A DNA stretch of 44,069 bases from an uncultured Muribaculaceae bacterium. GTDB lineage: Bacteria; Bacteroidota; Bacteroidia; Bacteroidales; Muribaculaceae. The notes beneath the pieces were generated by a model. It did not search any database and had not been told where the DNA came from. It worked only from the letters and a program-made list of their open reading frames with translations. The translations under genes and the position numbers were made by a program. Location: positions 4,007 through 48,075 of the forward strand of contig CAJTUG010000011.1 of NCBI GenBank assembly GCA_910579605.1, given 5' to 3'. This document shows positions 25,249-34,089 of the stretch, in pieces (the stretch's first letter is position 1; each line of letters begins with the position of its first letter).

Positions 25249-28200
25249 TCACCTCACTACGGCCTTTTGGACAGTCGTTCCTACCGCTACCACATAAACA
25301 CCGGCAGGAAGACTTATACGGGCTTGAGAGAGGCCTTGACGGGTATCTACCAAACGGCCATCCACAGAGAACACACGGATGTCTCGTCCATCGGCGCCAG
25401 AAACGGTAATGCAGCCACGTTCGGCAGCAATGCTCACCTGCGATGACAGAACACCGTCTTCAAGCCCAGACACTTCGGCTGCGTTGGAAGCACGGGATTC
25501 CCCTTGTGCGTATACGGCGGTGACACGATAATCGTGGGTCTCGGTGTCAACACCAACGGTGTAGTTTGTATCGGTTATCGGAGTTTCGGTGACAAGTTTA
25601 CCGTCGCGATAAACATTGTAGCCCTGGAGAGTCAGCTCATCGGCATCCACAGCCGCAATGTAGGTAACGTCGTCTACAAGCAACATGAAGCTGTAGTTTG
25701 ACACTACACGTATGGCAAAATATTTAGCGCCTTCGGGCACCTCGAGGTTGAAGCGGTTCCAGCTGGCCTGCACTTCGGTAAATGTATCAAGGAGCTTGAA
25801 ATCGGAAATTTCTTTGCCCGTGGTAGAATATAGGAATTGGAATGTCTCGCGTGCGTCGGAATTGAAACTACGCGCCCAGAACGAGATTATCTGCTCGCCT
25901 CCATAAAGCTCGGGAGAAATAGCCCAGTCGTCGCATTGTGCAGGCACCAGATTATCGATATCGGAGTAAACGAAGAGTTGGCCGAGTGTCTTGGTGCCGG
26001 AGTGAGCGCCAAAATACAATGGATTGAAGCCTTCGTGGTCTACGACGAAGAACGATAGCTGATCGCCTTTTTCAATTCCCGGGAACTGAACATCGGGTAT
26101 ACCGTAAACAAACATCTTGTCGGCGTCGTAGAACGACCATTTACCTACGTTTTCTTTAGCCCAAGATTCCTGATCTTCGAAATTGTCGGTGAGGAGATCG
26201 CCGAATGCAGTGGATGGGTCCGGAGCAGTCCAAGAAAGATTTATGTCTTGGCCGTCTACAGCGTAGGCAAGATTATTCACATAGGGGAGACCCGAAACGA
26301 ATACATCTACCGTCTGAGGCTCGGAGACATTGTTTGAATCGTCTACATCACCCTCATAGGCTATTTCAACCGAGTATGCAGCAGCTTCTTCGTCCATTGC
26401 ACCAATAGAACACTCCATGTTAACGGCTACGGTTTTGCCGAAACCGACAACAGGTCCTTCCTGGGTCGATACAACTTCGCCGTTACGCAAAACGGAAATA
26501 GTGTATCCGGAAGCATCATCGCGGCCAAGATTCTCAATCTGTGCGCTTGCAAGGAAAGAATGGCCGGATTTAACAATCTCCGGGAAAGTTATTGACTTGA
26601 CAGCCAAATCTTTATCTGAAATGGATTCTATTTTAATGTTATCAAGTAGTACGTAAGACATTCCGTTGCAATATCCGGTATAACGCAAGCGCAATTGTTT
26701 TCCGGCGAAATCATCAAGCGGCACCATTACCCGATACCATCCCTCTTCTTCGCCAAGAGTGTGCATTGCGACACGTTTGAGGCTACGGTATTCGCTTTCG
26801 CCATAAACTTGGACAAGGACTTCAAGTTCATTTAAATCGGGATATTCAGGCATCATTCGGGCAATATTGTAGGTATAGAACGACAGACACGGATTGTCGA
26901 GTCCTTCAAGATTAATCTTGCCGAAAGTCAAGTGCGCAACGTCACCGTTATCGCCCATCATGGTCATGAATCCATTGTCGGAATCTTGCGAAGGGATTCC
27001 GGACCCTTCGTTCATCAAATACCACGACGGGGTCTCGCCGACAACAATCTGCTGGGAGAAGAGATGGCTGAACGTTTGGTTTGCGAAAGATTCGGCGAAA
27101 GGCACGGAATAGGACGGACCGGCAATGAGCACATTGGATACTATGCCGTCGGATTTACCGGCTTCGGTAGAAGCGGCGACAACACATCTTACGATTTCTT
27201 GTTCTGTTTCAGCAGCCATGAATGTATATTCAAGCTCTTTCAAATCTGATTTCAAAGGGACAAAATCACCGTCGGTGGTCATTCGGTAGACATCATAGCT
27301 CACCAATTCGGGATTCAGCCAATTACCGTCGGCATCGATAGAGACAGGAGCCCAAGTAAGCTTAACTTGACCCGGAGTAGTGGTTTCGTCCAGAACAACG
27401 TCTGAGGGAACTGAAGGGACATGTGCCCCCACATAAACGGTAACCTCTGCCGCATCGCCAAGGCCGCCGCTCGTAGCGGTGACTACAGAGTATGTGTGGT
27501 AGCCCCAAGACATATCTGCATCGTCGTAGGTGAGGACAACATCTTTTTCGGGTGCTTCGAAAGTTTTGAGAGAAATACCGTCGCGGAACAATTCTACTTG
27601 CGTCAAGTCATCTTTTAGAGGTTCTCCGGAAATATCAACGCTTGGTGTGCGGAAAGAAATGGAGACAGAATGCTCGCCAGTGGGGTGGGGTAGAGCAGTG
27701 AGATTAGTAACCGCAGCCGGACGCGACGCACCGATACCAGGCTCAAGCAAGAGGTTGGTGACATTCATAAAATAATGTCCTGGCGATGACATTCCATGTA
27801 TCCCGATGAAAATTTCTCCGCTTTCTGCCGGCGTAATCCAACCGGCGATAACGGTAGGTTCATTGCCCGGATAATCCGTCGGCTCAATAATGAAATTCTG
27901 CATATCTGCCACGGTATTGCCATAGCCCCATTTTATTTCTATTGTTTCGGGATCATCCCAATCGCTTGGAATACCGAAAAATTCTGACGTGGCAAGAAGC
28001 GAAAAGCGGTAGGCCTTACCGGCCTCAAGCTGGAAAGAGGGAGTTATCAACCAGTCGTCGTTGTTGTGGCGGTTGGTATTAAGTTCCATGTTTCCGCCCA
28101 ACATGGCTGCAGCCCATGTATAGGCGTCGTTGTTGGCATTGATAACTGTGAATCCCGAAGGCAAGCCTGCAGGGAAATTTTCCTGCCACGGCAAGTCGGA

Positions 28201-28272
28201 AATAGCTCCTGAAGCGACTTGTCCAAAAGCCGGAATCAAAGCAAGAGCAGCTAAGAATTTATGAGCTTTCAT
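25249..28272 (-). CDS. Multi-domain cleaved-adhesin/choice-of-anchor-J protein with T9SS tail
   Basis: This 1007-residue protein has a signal peptide (MKAHKFLAALALIPAFGQVASGA). Three cleaved-adhesin/anchor-J-like domains can be followed: about 28-180 (DDWLITPSFQLEAGKAYRFS), about 385-540 (WYLMNEGSG and PCLSFYTYN), and about 690-850 (DDWAISPELYGGEQIISFWA). Fibronectin-III-like and CARDB-like domains lie between. A final fibronectin-III-like domain (LTLQGYNVYRDGKLV) is followed by a T9SS type A sorting tail (IRVFSVDGRLVDTRQGL, then PAGVYVVAVG) ending in KAVVR. The layout resembles gingipain adhesin regions but has no protease domain. It should be a large secreted or surface-attached adhesin or glycan-binding protein. 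Confidence 0.85.
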   Translation of the reverse strand: MKAHKFLAALALIPAFGQVASGAISDLPWQENFPAGLPSGFTVINANNDAYTWAAAMLGGNMELNTNRHNNDDWLITPSFQLEAGKAYRFSLLATSEFFGIPSDWDDPETIEIKWGYGNTVADMQNFIIEPTDYPGNEPTVIAGWITPAESGEIFIGIHGMSSPGHYFMNVTNLLLEPGIGASRPAAVTNLTALPHPTGEHSVSISFRTPSVDISGEPLKDDLTQVELFRDGISLKTFEAPEKDVVLTYDDADMSWGYHTYSVVTATSGGLGDAAEVTVYVGAHVPSVPSDVVLDETTTPGQVKLTWAPVSIDADGNWLNPELVSYDVYRMTTDGDFVPLKSDLKELEYTFMAAETEQEIVRCVVAASTEAGKSDGIVSNVLIAGPSYSVPFAESFANQTFSHLFSQQIVVGETPSWYLMNEGSGIPSQDSDNGFMTMMGDNGDVAHLTFGKINLEGLDNPCLSFYTYNIARMMPEYPDLNELEVLVQVYGESEYRSLKRVAMHTLGEEEGWYRVMVPLDDFAGKQLRLRYTGYCNGMSYVLLDNIKIESISDKDLAVKSITFPEIVKSGHSFLASAQIENLGRDDASGYTISVLRNGEVVSTQEGPVVGFGKTVAVNMECSIGAMDEEAAAYSVEIAYEGDVDDSNNVSEPQTVDVFVSGLPYVNNLAYAVDGQDINLSWTAPDPSTAFGDLLTDNFEDQESWAKENVGKWSFYDADKMFVYGIPDVQFPGIEKGDQLSFFVVDHEGFNPLYFGAHSGTKTLGQLFVYSDIDNLVPAQCDDWAISPELYGGEQIISFWARSFNSDARETFQFLYSTTGKEISDFKLLDTFTEVQASWNRFNLEVPEGAKYFAIRVVSNYSFMLLVDDVTYIAAVDADELTLQGYNVYRDGKLVTETPITDTNYTVGVDTETHDYRVTAVYAQGESRASNAAEVSGLEDGVLSSQVSIAAERGCITVSGADGRDIRVFSVDGRLVDTRQGLSQARISLPAGVYVVAVGTTVQKAVVR

Positions 28273-28380
28273 AAAATAATTTTTAATTCACTGCTTGTTT
28301 CGGTCCAAGCAGCAAGATGAAAAGTATTGGAATAGTTAATTCTGGAAATTATGACAATATCTATCTGGAATAGGATAGCT

Positions 28381-28388
28381 CAAAAATA
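28381..28388 (-). promoter_or_regulatory. -7-like element upstream of the adhesin gene
   Basis: The minus strand reads TATTTTTG, an exact TAnnTTTG match with no convincing -33 box. The leader would be about 105 bases. In such AT-rich DNA a chance match is possible. Confidence 0.35.
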
Positions 28389-28527
28389 TAGACAAACGCT
28401 CATAATGAGAATTTATTTCTGCCTAAAATTCACAAAGATTAGCGTTTCTGTGGCAAAATTATATAATTCCACAACCAAAACAATAGTTTTTGATGTTAAA
28501 AAGCGTTAAACAATATGATATTAGACA

Positions 28528-28572
28528 CAAAAAAAGCTCCGCGGATTCCAAATAGACGGAAAGCGCGGAGCT
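28528..28572 (-). terminator. apt terminator
   Basis: AGCTCCGCG (28535-28543) and CGCGGAGCT (28564-28572) form a perfect 9-bp stem. On the minus strand it is followed by seven T residues. Confidence 0.9.
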
Positions 28573-28592
28573 AAAGTTGTGTTATGCAACTA

Positions 28593-29111
28593 TCAATAGA
28601 CAATCAAAGAGCTGACTTCGGCATCGGCGGGGAGAGCCTGACGGCCATTAAGAGCAGAAAGCTCAATGATGAAATTGATGTAGATTTTTTTGGGGTTTAG
28701 GCTTTTCACAAGATTATAAGCAGCGGCCATAGTACCACCTGTTGCTAAGACGTCGTCGTGTATAACCACGATATCGTCGGGCGTAATTGCGTCGCGATGT
28801 ATTTCGATAACGTCTGTTCCATATTCTTTAGCATATTCCTGACGGATAGTATCGGCAGGTAGTTTTCCGGGTTTACGGCATGGCACGAAACCGGCTCCGA
28901 GCTCGAATGCGAGTATCGAGCCGCCGATAAAACCGCGCGATTCTATACCGACGACTTTAGTAACGCCTTTATCGCGGTAGAGCTGGGAGAGGTCCCAACC
29001 GATGATGTGGAGAGCACGAGGATCTTTGAAAGCCGTCGTGAGGTCTTTGAAGAGGACGCCCGGGGTGGGGAAATCCTGAACGTCGCGGATTTTAGATTTA
29101 ATATATTCCAT
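28593..29111 (-). CDS. apt: Adenine phosphoribosyltransferase
   Basis: The 172-residue product has the normal length and motifs of Apt: FPTPGVLFKDLTT near 14-26, GIESRGFIGG at 55-64, and the PRPP-binding loop VVIHDDVLATGGTM at 115-128. It salvages adenine with PRPP to give AMP in the cytoplasm. It lies downstream of mnmG on the same strand, with a 66-base gap that contains a parS site, and is followed by a strong terminator. It is probably the last gene of a ybeY-mnmG-apt transcript, though a private promoter in the gap cannot be excluded. Confidence 0.97.
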   Translation of the reverse strand: MEYIKSKIRDVQDFPTPGVLFKDLTTAFKDPRALHIIGWDLSQLYRDKGVTKVVGIESRGFIGGSILAFELGAGFVPCRKPGKLPADTIRQEYAKEYGTDVIEIHRDAITPDDIVVIHDDVLATGGTMAAAYNLVKSLNPKKIYINFIIELSALNGRQALPADAEVSSLIVY

Positions 29112-29154
29112 AACGGTTTGTTTGTTATTATTGATATTCTATTTTGAGGGCGAA

Positions 29155-29172
29155 TTGTTTCACGTGAAACAA
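29155..29172. other. parS: Perfect parS chromosome-partition site
   Basis: The 18 bases are an exact palindrome, TTGTTTCACGTGAAACAA. The central 16 bases (29156-29171) equal the canonical bacterial parS sequence TGTTTCACGTGAAACA, which ParB (Spo0J) binds. It lies in the 66-base gap between mnmG and apt. parS sites cluster near the replication origin in most bacteria, and mnmG (gidA) is itself often origin-linked, so this part of the chromosome is probably origin-proximal. Confidence 0.9.
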
Positions 29173-29177
29173 CGATT

Positions 29178-31058
29178 TCAGCGGTTCAATGTGAGTAAAA
29201 GTATGTTTATGTCGCTCGGCGAAATCCCGGGGATACGCGAAGCCTGACCGATAGTCTCGGGACGTTGGCGCGAAAGCTTCTGGCGAGCTTCTGTAGAAAG
29301 CGATTGAAGGCGGTCAAAATCAAAAGCACGGGGTATTTTCACGTCTTCAAGACGACGGAGCTTATCTGCTATCAACTGCTCTCGGGCAATATATCCCTGA
29401 TATTTTATTCTTATTTCTGCTGCTTCTGTTATTTCCTCTCTCCGATCTTCGGGCAGTTTATCAAGAAGACGACGCAGGGGTTTTACAGCTGTAGCAAGGA
29501 TATCAAGGGTGAGTTGCGGACGTTGTACAAGGTCAAAAAGCTTTGTGCCTTGGCGGAGAGGTGTAGTGCCTACCGACACGAGAAGATCTTCTACGTCGGC
29601 GGGATGAACTGTAAGAGAGCTTGCAAGTTCTATGATAGAATCACGGAGCTTGCGTTTCTCTTCCATCAAATCGAAACGTCCTTGTTCGGCAAGACCTATA
29701 GAGTAGCCTAAGGGCGTCAGGCGCATGTCGGCATCGTCTTGACGGAGAAGAATACGATATTCTGCCCGCGAGGTAAACATTCGGTACGGTTCATCTACGC
29801 CCTTATTCACGAGGTCGTCGATAAGAACGCCTATGTATGCCTGGTCTCTCTGGAGAGTAAAAGGCTCTTTGCCGAGAGCCCTTAACGCCGCATTAGCGCC
29901 GGCAACGAGTCCTTGTCCTGCTGCTTCCTCATATCCTGTGGTACCGTTGATCTGCCCGGCAAAGAAAAGTCCGTCAACAAGCTTTGTTTCCAAAGTATGG
30001 CGCAATTGGGTAGGATCAAAGAAATCGTATTCAATGGCATAACCGGCGCGGTAAAGCTGAGCTTCGGCAAGCGCCGGCACGGTAGATAATGCTCTTATCT
30101 GGATATCCATCGGCATAGACGAAGAAAAACCATTAACGTAGAACTCCTGCGTTGTCTCGCCTTCGGGTTCAAGGAAAAGCTGATGCTCGGTCTTATCTGC
30201 AAAAGTTACGATTTTCGTCTCTATAGACGGGCAATACCGCGGGCCTATACTTTGTATCTGTCCATTGTAGAGGGGTGAATCCGGGAGTCCTTCACGGAGA
30301 ATCCGGCAAGTCTCAGGGTTTGTATAAACAATGAAGCACTCTCGCTGCTTTAGTTGCGAACGCACTCCGGGGAGAAAACTGAAATGATGGAAATCGGTTT
30401 CCCCTGCCTGCGGTGTCGCCAAATCAAATTTTATACTCCTGCCATCAAGACGCACAGGAGTACCGGTCTTCATCCTGTCGGAGCGGAAACCGAGCTTCAC
30501 CAACTGTTCTGTCAAACCATAAGCAGCCGGTTCGGATATACGGCCGCCGGGAAACGACACGCGGCCAATATGCATAAGTCCGTTGAGGAACGTTCCATTT
30601 GTAAGCACTATATTTGGAGCATTGAAACGTGCCCCTTCGGCAGTTTCCACCCCGGAAAGCTTGCCCTGTTCATCAAAAACAAGCTTCTGAACAGAACCTT
30701 GCCACATTGAAAGATTCTGTGTATTCTCAAGGATTTCGCGCCAAAGGGCAGAGAATTTATTTCTGTCGGCCTGAGCCCGCGGACTCCACATCGCCGGGCC
30801 TTTGCTTCGGTTGAGCATTCGGAATTGTATTGCCGTGCGGTCTGTCACAATTCCCATCATGCCGCCAAGAGCATCGATTTCTCGAACTATCTGTCCTTTG
30901 GCAATACCTCCGACAGCAGGATTACAGCTCATCTGCGCAATCTTCCCCATATCCATTGTTACAAGGAGAGTGCGGGCACCTATCTTAGCCGAGGCATGGG
31001 CAGCCTCGCATCCGGCATGACCGGCGCCGACCACTATTACGTCAAAATCAAATTGCAT
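29178..31058 (-). CDS. mnmG: tRNA uridine-5-carboxymethylaminomethyl modification enzyme MnmG (GidA)
   Basis: The 626-residue protein matches MnmG over its length: FAD-binding GAGHAGCEAA at 11-20, NPAVGGIAKGQIVREIDALG near 46-65, a TNGTFLNG segment, GQINGTTGYEEAAGQGLVAG, and the C-terminal domain with IKYQGYIAREQ and ISPSDINILL. With MnmE it installs the cmnm5 group on U34 of several tRNAs using FAD, methylenetetrahydrofolate and glycine. The gene starts 3 bases after the ybeY stop, so the two are co-transcribed. The length is typical (about 620-630). Confidence 0.98.
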   Translation of the reverse strand: MQFDFDVIVVGAGHAGCEAAHASAKIGARTLLVTMDMGKIAQMSCNPAVGGIAKGQIVREIDALGGMMGIVTDRTAIQFRMLNRSKGPAMWSPRAQADRNKFSALWREILENTQNLSMWQGSVQKLVFDEQGKLSGVETAEGARFNAPNIVLTNGTFLNGLMHIGRVSFPGGRISEPAAYGLTEQLVKLGFRSDRMKTGTPVRLDGRSIKFDLATPQAGETDFHHFSFLPGVRSQLKQRECFIVYTNPETCRILREGLPDSPLYNGQIQSIGPRYCPSIETKIVTFADKTEHQLFLEPEGETTQEFYVNGFSSSMPMDIQIRALSTVPALAEAQLYRAGYAIEYDFFDPTQLRHTLETKLVDGLFFAGQINGTTGYEEAAGQGLVAGANAALRALGKEPFTLQRDQAYIGVLIDDLVNKGVDEPYRMFTSRAEYRILLRQDDADMRLTPLGYSIGLAEQGRFDLMEEKRKLRDSIIELASSLTVHPADVEDLLVSVGTTPLRQGTKLFDLVQRPQLTLDILATAVKPLRRLLDKLPEDRREEITEAAEIRIKYQGYIAREQLIADKLRRLEDVKIPRAFDFDRLQSLSTEARQKLSRQRPETIGQASRIPGISPSDINILLLTLNR

Positions 31059-31061
31059 TTT

Positions 31062-31496
31062 TCAGGATTGTAAATTGTCCCACATATCAAGAGCTGCGTT
31101 TTCGTGAGCTTCCATAATCTCGCGTTCGCCAGGTCCTTTGTCGTTGATGCCGCAAAGATGCAAGACACCGTGGATTATCACCCTGAGCAGTTCTCTGGAA
31201 TACTCTACTCCGAGTTGGCTGGCGTTTGACTCCACTGTATCTAATGAAATAACGACATCTCCGCGCAGGAGTTTACCTGTGCAGGAATCAAATGTGATGA
31301 TATCTGTAAAATAATCGTGATTTAGGAATTGCTTGTTTGTACGGAGTATCTCCTCGTCTGAGCAGAAGAGGTAATTGAGAGTATAAGCAATTCGGTTGTG
31401 TTCATTTGCGACTTGTACAATCCACTGTTCAAGTCGTTGATAATCAATCTTCGGGAGTTCAACACCCGAAGTTAACCATTGGAAAACGGGCGTCAT
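31062..31496 (-). CDS. ybeY: Endoribonuclease/rRNA maturation factor YbeY
   Basis: With the start at 31496 the product is 144 residues (MTPVFQWLTSG). A longer frame to 31556 would begin upstream of the promoter at 31515-31548, so it is rejected. The metal-binding signature HGVLHLCGINDK is present with both first histidines. The third His of the usual HGxLHLxGyDH pattern is replaced by Lys, as I recall in other Bacteroidetes YbeY proteins. YbeY is a zinc-dependent RNase involved in 16S rRNA 3' maturation and ribosome quality control. mnmG follows after 3 bases. Confidence 0.92.
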   Translation of the reverse strand: MTPVFQWLTSGVELPKIDYQRLEQWIVQVANEHNRIAYTLNYLFCSDEEILRTNKQFLNHDYFTDIITFDSCTGKLLRGDVVISLDTVESNASQLGVEYSRELLRVIIHGVLHLCGINDKGPGEREIMEAHENAALDMWDNLQS

Positions 31497-31514
31497 GTTG
31501 TATTTATTAAAACA

Positions 31515-31548
31515 CAAAGTTAAGAAAATTCCACGACAGAACATCAAA
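31515..31548 (-). promoter_or_regulatory. ybeY-mnmG promoter
   Basis: The minus strand has TTTG (31548-31545), a 22-bp spacer (slightly long) and TAACTTTG (31522-31515, exact). Transcription from about 31510 leaves roughly a 14-base leader to the ATG at 31496. Confidence 0.6.
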
Positions 31549-31787
31549 TTTAACATTTAGTAAGAATTAAGTTCTGGATTGCTTATAATCTAAAAAGCAA
31601 ACCGCAACAACCTAAAACCCGGACAACCAACACATTACAACCCACGAATTCATGAATTAAGGCTCTGAGAATTCAAAATTTCCAGCCATTTAACCATCTA
31701 TCCGTCATATTTAACGTTCTCATATGCAAAAATGGCTACACAGATATATAAGACTTGCAACTTATGAACCGTGTTTTTTGTTATTCA

Positions 31788-31819
31788 TTTGCAACAGAAC
31801 GAGAAAAACATTATCTTTG
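31788..31819 (+). promoter_or_regulatory. FKBP operon promoter
   Basis: TTTG (31788-31791), a 20-bp spacer and TATCTTTG (31812-31819) match the consensus exactly. The leader to the ATG at 31843 is about 19 bases. Confidence 0.85.
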
Positions 31820-31842
31820 CACATATTTAAAAAATTAACAAA

Positions 31843-32466
31843 ATGGAAAACAAAGAACTTGATCGTCTGAGCTATGCTCTCGGTTTGAGCATGGGTCAGA
31901 ATTTCCGTGCATCGGGAATACAGACCGTAAACGTGCAAGACTTTGCCGACGGTGTAGCCGCAGTATTCTACGGCTCAGAACCTAAAATGAGCTATCAGGA
32001 CGCGAAAGAAGAAATACAGAAATTTTTCACCCAGCTCCAAGCAGAACAAGAAAAAGCAGCCGCTGCAATGGGTGAGGTAAATGAAAAAGCCGGCCAGGAA
32101 TTCCTTGCATCTAACGGAAAACGCGCAGAAGTGAAAACAACTCCTTCGGGCTTGCAATACGAGGTACTTGAAGAAGGTAAAGGACCTAAACCTGCGGCAA
32201 GCGACAGCGTGACCGTGCACTACACCGGCAAGCTTATCGACGGCACAGTATTCGATTCAAGCGAAGAACGCGGCGAGCCTGCAACCTTCGGCGTAACCCA
32301 AGTAATCCCGGGCTGGGTAGAAGCATTGCAAATGATGACAGAAGGTTCAAAGTGGCGTCTGTTCATCCCATCTAACCTTGCATATGGACCACAAGGCGCA
32401 GGCGGTTTGATTGGGCCTAACCAAACTCTTATTTTTGATGTTACCTTAATCAAGGTTAATAAATAA
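31843..32466 (+). CDS. Cytoplasmic FKBP-type peptidyl-prolyl isomerase (FKBP22/FklB-like)
   Basis: The 207-residue protein has no signal peptide. A helical FKBP_N dimerisation domain covers about 6-95 and the FKBP domain about 100-205. All usual active-site positions are present: Tyr127, Phe137-Asp138 in GTVFDSS, Phe149, Val154-Ile155 and Trp158 in VIPGW, Tyr181 in LAYGPQG, Ile190 and Phe198. It should catalyse cis-trans isomerisation of Xaa-Pro bonds and act as a chaperone in the cytoplasm. It is the first gene of a three-FKBP operon, and its stop codon overlaps the next start by one base (TAATG). Confidence 0.93.
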   Translation: MENKELDRLSYALGLSMGQNFRASGIQTVNVQDFADGVAAVFYGSEPKMSYQDAKEEIQKFFTQLQAEQEKAAAAMGEVNEKAGQEFLASNGKRAEVKTTPSGLQYEVLEEGKGPKPAASDSVTVHYTGKLIDGTVFDSSEERGEPATFGVTQVIPGWVEALQMMTEGSKWRLFIPSNLAYGPQGAGGLIGPNQTLIFDVTLIKVNK

Positions 32467-33116
32467 TGAAGAGTATTGCAGTGGCGGCAGCTATCTTGTT
32501 GGCAAGTTCTGCCGCCTTTGCTTCGACACCGGAAGAGGACGCCGCAGCCACATTCATATCTTCAAATATAAAGCTTGCACTGAACCAGACGCTACAGGCG
32601 CTTAGACAAGACGGTATCCAACTTGACAGCGCTACTGTCATGGCAAAAGTGATGGAACAACTGCCGTTGGCCTACGACCAAAAAGCTCACTATGCCGCCG
32701 CAGAAATATTACGCGAGGCGACAGCTCCAAAACTCAATATTGACGCTGCGGAATTTATTAACACAGCAAAAAACCGTCCCGGCGCTGTAGTCACGCCCGA
32801 AGGTGTGGTTATAGAAACGTTAAAACCGGGAGATGGAGCCATGCCTGTTGGCACAAGTACCGTTTCCATGCGCTACGTAGGCAAACTCCCTGGTGGACAG
32901 ATTTTCGATCAGATAGGCCCAGACGAAGCTCCGATGGATGGACGAGTGCTTGATTTTACACCCGGGTTCTCAATCGGTCTGCAACAGATGAAAGCCGGCG
33001 GCAAGTACCGACTGACGATTCCGGCAGAATTAGCCTACGGCCAAAACGGTGTTCCCGGAGTTATCCCGCCGTCGTGTCCTTTGGAGTTTGAGGTAGAATT
33101 GGTAGCGGTGAAATAA
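32466..33116 (+). CDS. Periplasmic FKBP-like protein with altered active site
   Basis: The 216-residue product has a signal peptide (MKSIAVAAAILLASSAAFA) and an FKBP_N-like helical region to about 105. The FKBP domain keeps Tyr137, Phe147-Asp148, Tyr191 in LAYGQNG, Ile200 and Phe208. However, the VIPGW segment is replaced by DFTPGFSIG (163-171), so Val-Ile and Trp are lost (Phe168 in the Trp place). Isomerase activity may therefore be weak or altered, while chaperone function could remain. It begins one base inside the upstream FKBP stop codon, implying translational coupling, and is followed after 77 bases by the lipoprotein FKBP. Confidence 0.88.
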   Translation: MKSIAVAAAILLASSAAFASTPEEDAAATFISSNIKLALNQTLQALRQDGIQLDSATVMAKVMEQLPLAYDQKAHYAAAEILREATAPKLNIDAAEFINTAKNRPGAVVTPEGVVIETLKPGDGAMPVGTSTVSMRYVGKLPGGQIFDQIGPDEAPMDGRVLDFTPGFSIGLQQMKAGGKYRLTIPAELAYGQNGVPGVIPPSCPLEFEVELVAVK

Positions 33117-33193
33117 TTTAAGACAGCGTCCTCGACCATTACCCCTCCCTCAACACATAAACAACAAAAATTCAACAATAATAAAGGATAAAA

Positions 33194-34069
33194 ATGAAAA
33201 AGATTTTATTTGGAGCCGCCATAATGGTACTCGGTCTTGCAGGCTGCAACAACAGCACATGCGACACCACTGCTACATGTGGCAATGACTCGCTCTCTAA
33301 TGCCTACGGCGATTATGTAGGCCTTGTTGTACGCCGTGATTTTGATAGCCGCAATCAAGGCGACGCACAAGCAAGCCAAGAATTCCTCAAAGGTTTGCAG
33401 TTGGCATTCTCGTCCTACGAGAACAACAACACCGTGGCCGGAATGCAGGTTGCATCAAGCATGCTCGGTGAAATAGACCAGCTCTCCCAACAAGGCGTAA
33501 ACATTGACCGCGCCAAAGTTTTGGAAGCATTCAAAAAAGCATTCACAGCCGATTCCATAGCACCTTTCCGAGTGGAAGAAGCATCCATGCAGTTCCGCCA
33601 GATGATCAACAAAGCCATGGAAGAAGCTGAAGCAGCCAAAGCCGCAGAAGCATCCAAAGCACCAGATGCTGTAGAAAACGGCAAAGCTGCAGAAGCATTC
33701 GTTGCCGATGCAAAAAAACAGAATCCGGCAATCCAGACAAGCGCCACTGGCCTTAGCTATCTCGTGAGCGAAGAAGGCTCAGCCCCTAAAGCATCTGAGA
33801 CATCTACGGTTGTTGTCAATTATACAGGTCGCCACCTCAACGGCGAGGTATTCGACAGCACAGACGACCGCGGCCCTGCAACATTTAATCTCCAAGGTGT
33901 AGTACCCGGCTTCCGCGAAGGCCTTATGCTTTTGGGCAAAGGCGGAAAAGCCACACTCTACATCCCCGGAGAACTCGCATACGGTCCTCAAGGAATGCCC
34001 CAAGCTGGTATCGGCCCCAATGAAATGTTGGTATTCCAAGTAGAAGTTCTTGACGTGGATCCACAATAA
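33194..34069 (+). CDS. Membrane-anchored FKBP lipoprotein
   Basis: The 291-residue product has a lipobox ending at Cys18 (LGLAGC) followed by NNSTCD, without the acidic surface-export signal, so it probably stays at a periplasm-facing membrane leaflet. A helical FKBP_N region is followed by an Ala/Glu/Lys-rich linker at about 143-175 (EEAEAAKAAEASKAPDAVE). The C-terminal FKBP domain has VVNYTGRHLNGEVFDS, VVPGFREGL (Phe for the usual Trp) and ELAYGPQG. It is the last gene of the FKBP operon and is followed by a terminator at 34090-34129. It likely assists folding of exported proteins. Confidence 0.92.
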   Translation: MKKILFGAAIMVLGLAGCNNSTCDTTATCGNDSLSNAYGDYVGLVVRRDFDSRNQGDAQASQEFLKGLQLAFSSYENNNTVAGMQVASSMLGEIDQLSQQGVNIDRAKVLEAFKKAFTADSIAPFRVEEASMQFRQMINKAMEEAEAAKAAEASKAPDAVENGKAAEAFVADAKKQNPAIQTSATGLSYLVSEEGSAPKASETSTVVVNYTGRHLNGEVFDSTDDRGPATFNLQGVVPGFREGLMLLGKGGKATLYIPGELAYGPQGMPQAGIGPNEMLVFQVEVLDVDPQ

Positions 34070-34089
34070 TCCCAATAACAAAATTTAAA

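Larger units (their letters stand above)
28273..28592. other. Intergenic region between apt and the adhesin gene
   Basis: This 320-base gap holds the apt terminator at its right end and a -7-like element upstream of the adhesin gene. No further gene, RNA or repeat was seen. The remainder is AT-rich. Confidence 0.6.
31497..31842. other. Divergent promoter region between ybeY and the FKBP operon
   Basis: This 346-base gap separates two divergent units. It has the ybeY promoter at its left end and a perfect FKBP promoter at its right end. The middle is AT-rich and shows no gene, RNA hairpin or repeat that I can support. Confidence 0.6.

Noticed and set aside
31497..31556. Longer YbeY start at 31556
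   Set aside because: The extra 20 residues would be encoded across the promoter, and the family start fits 31496.
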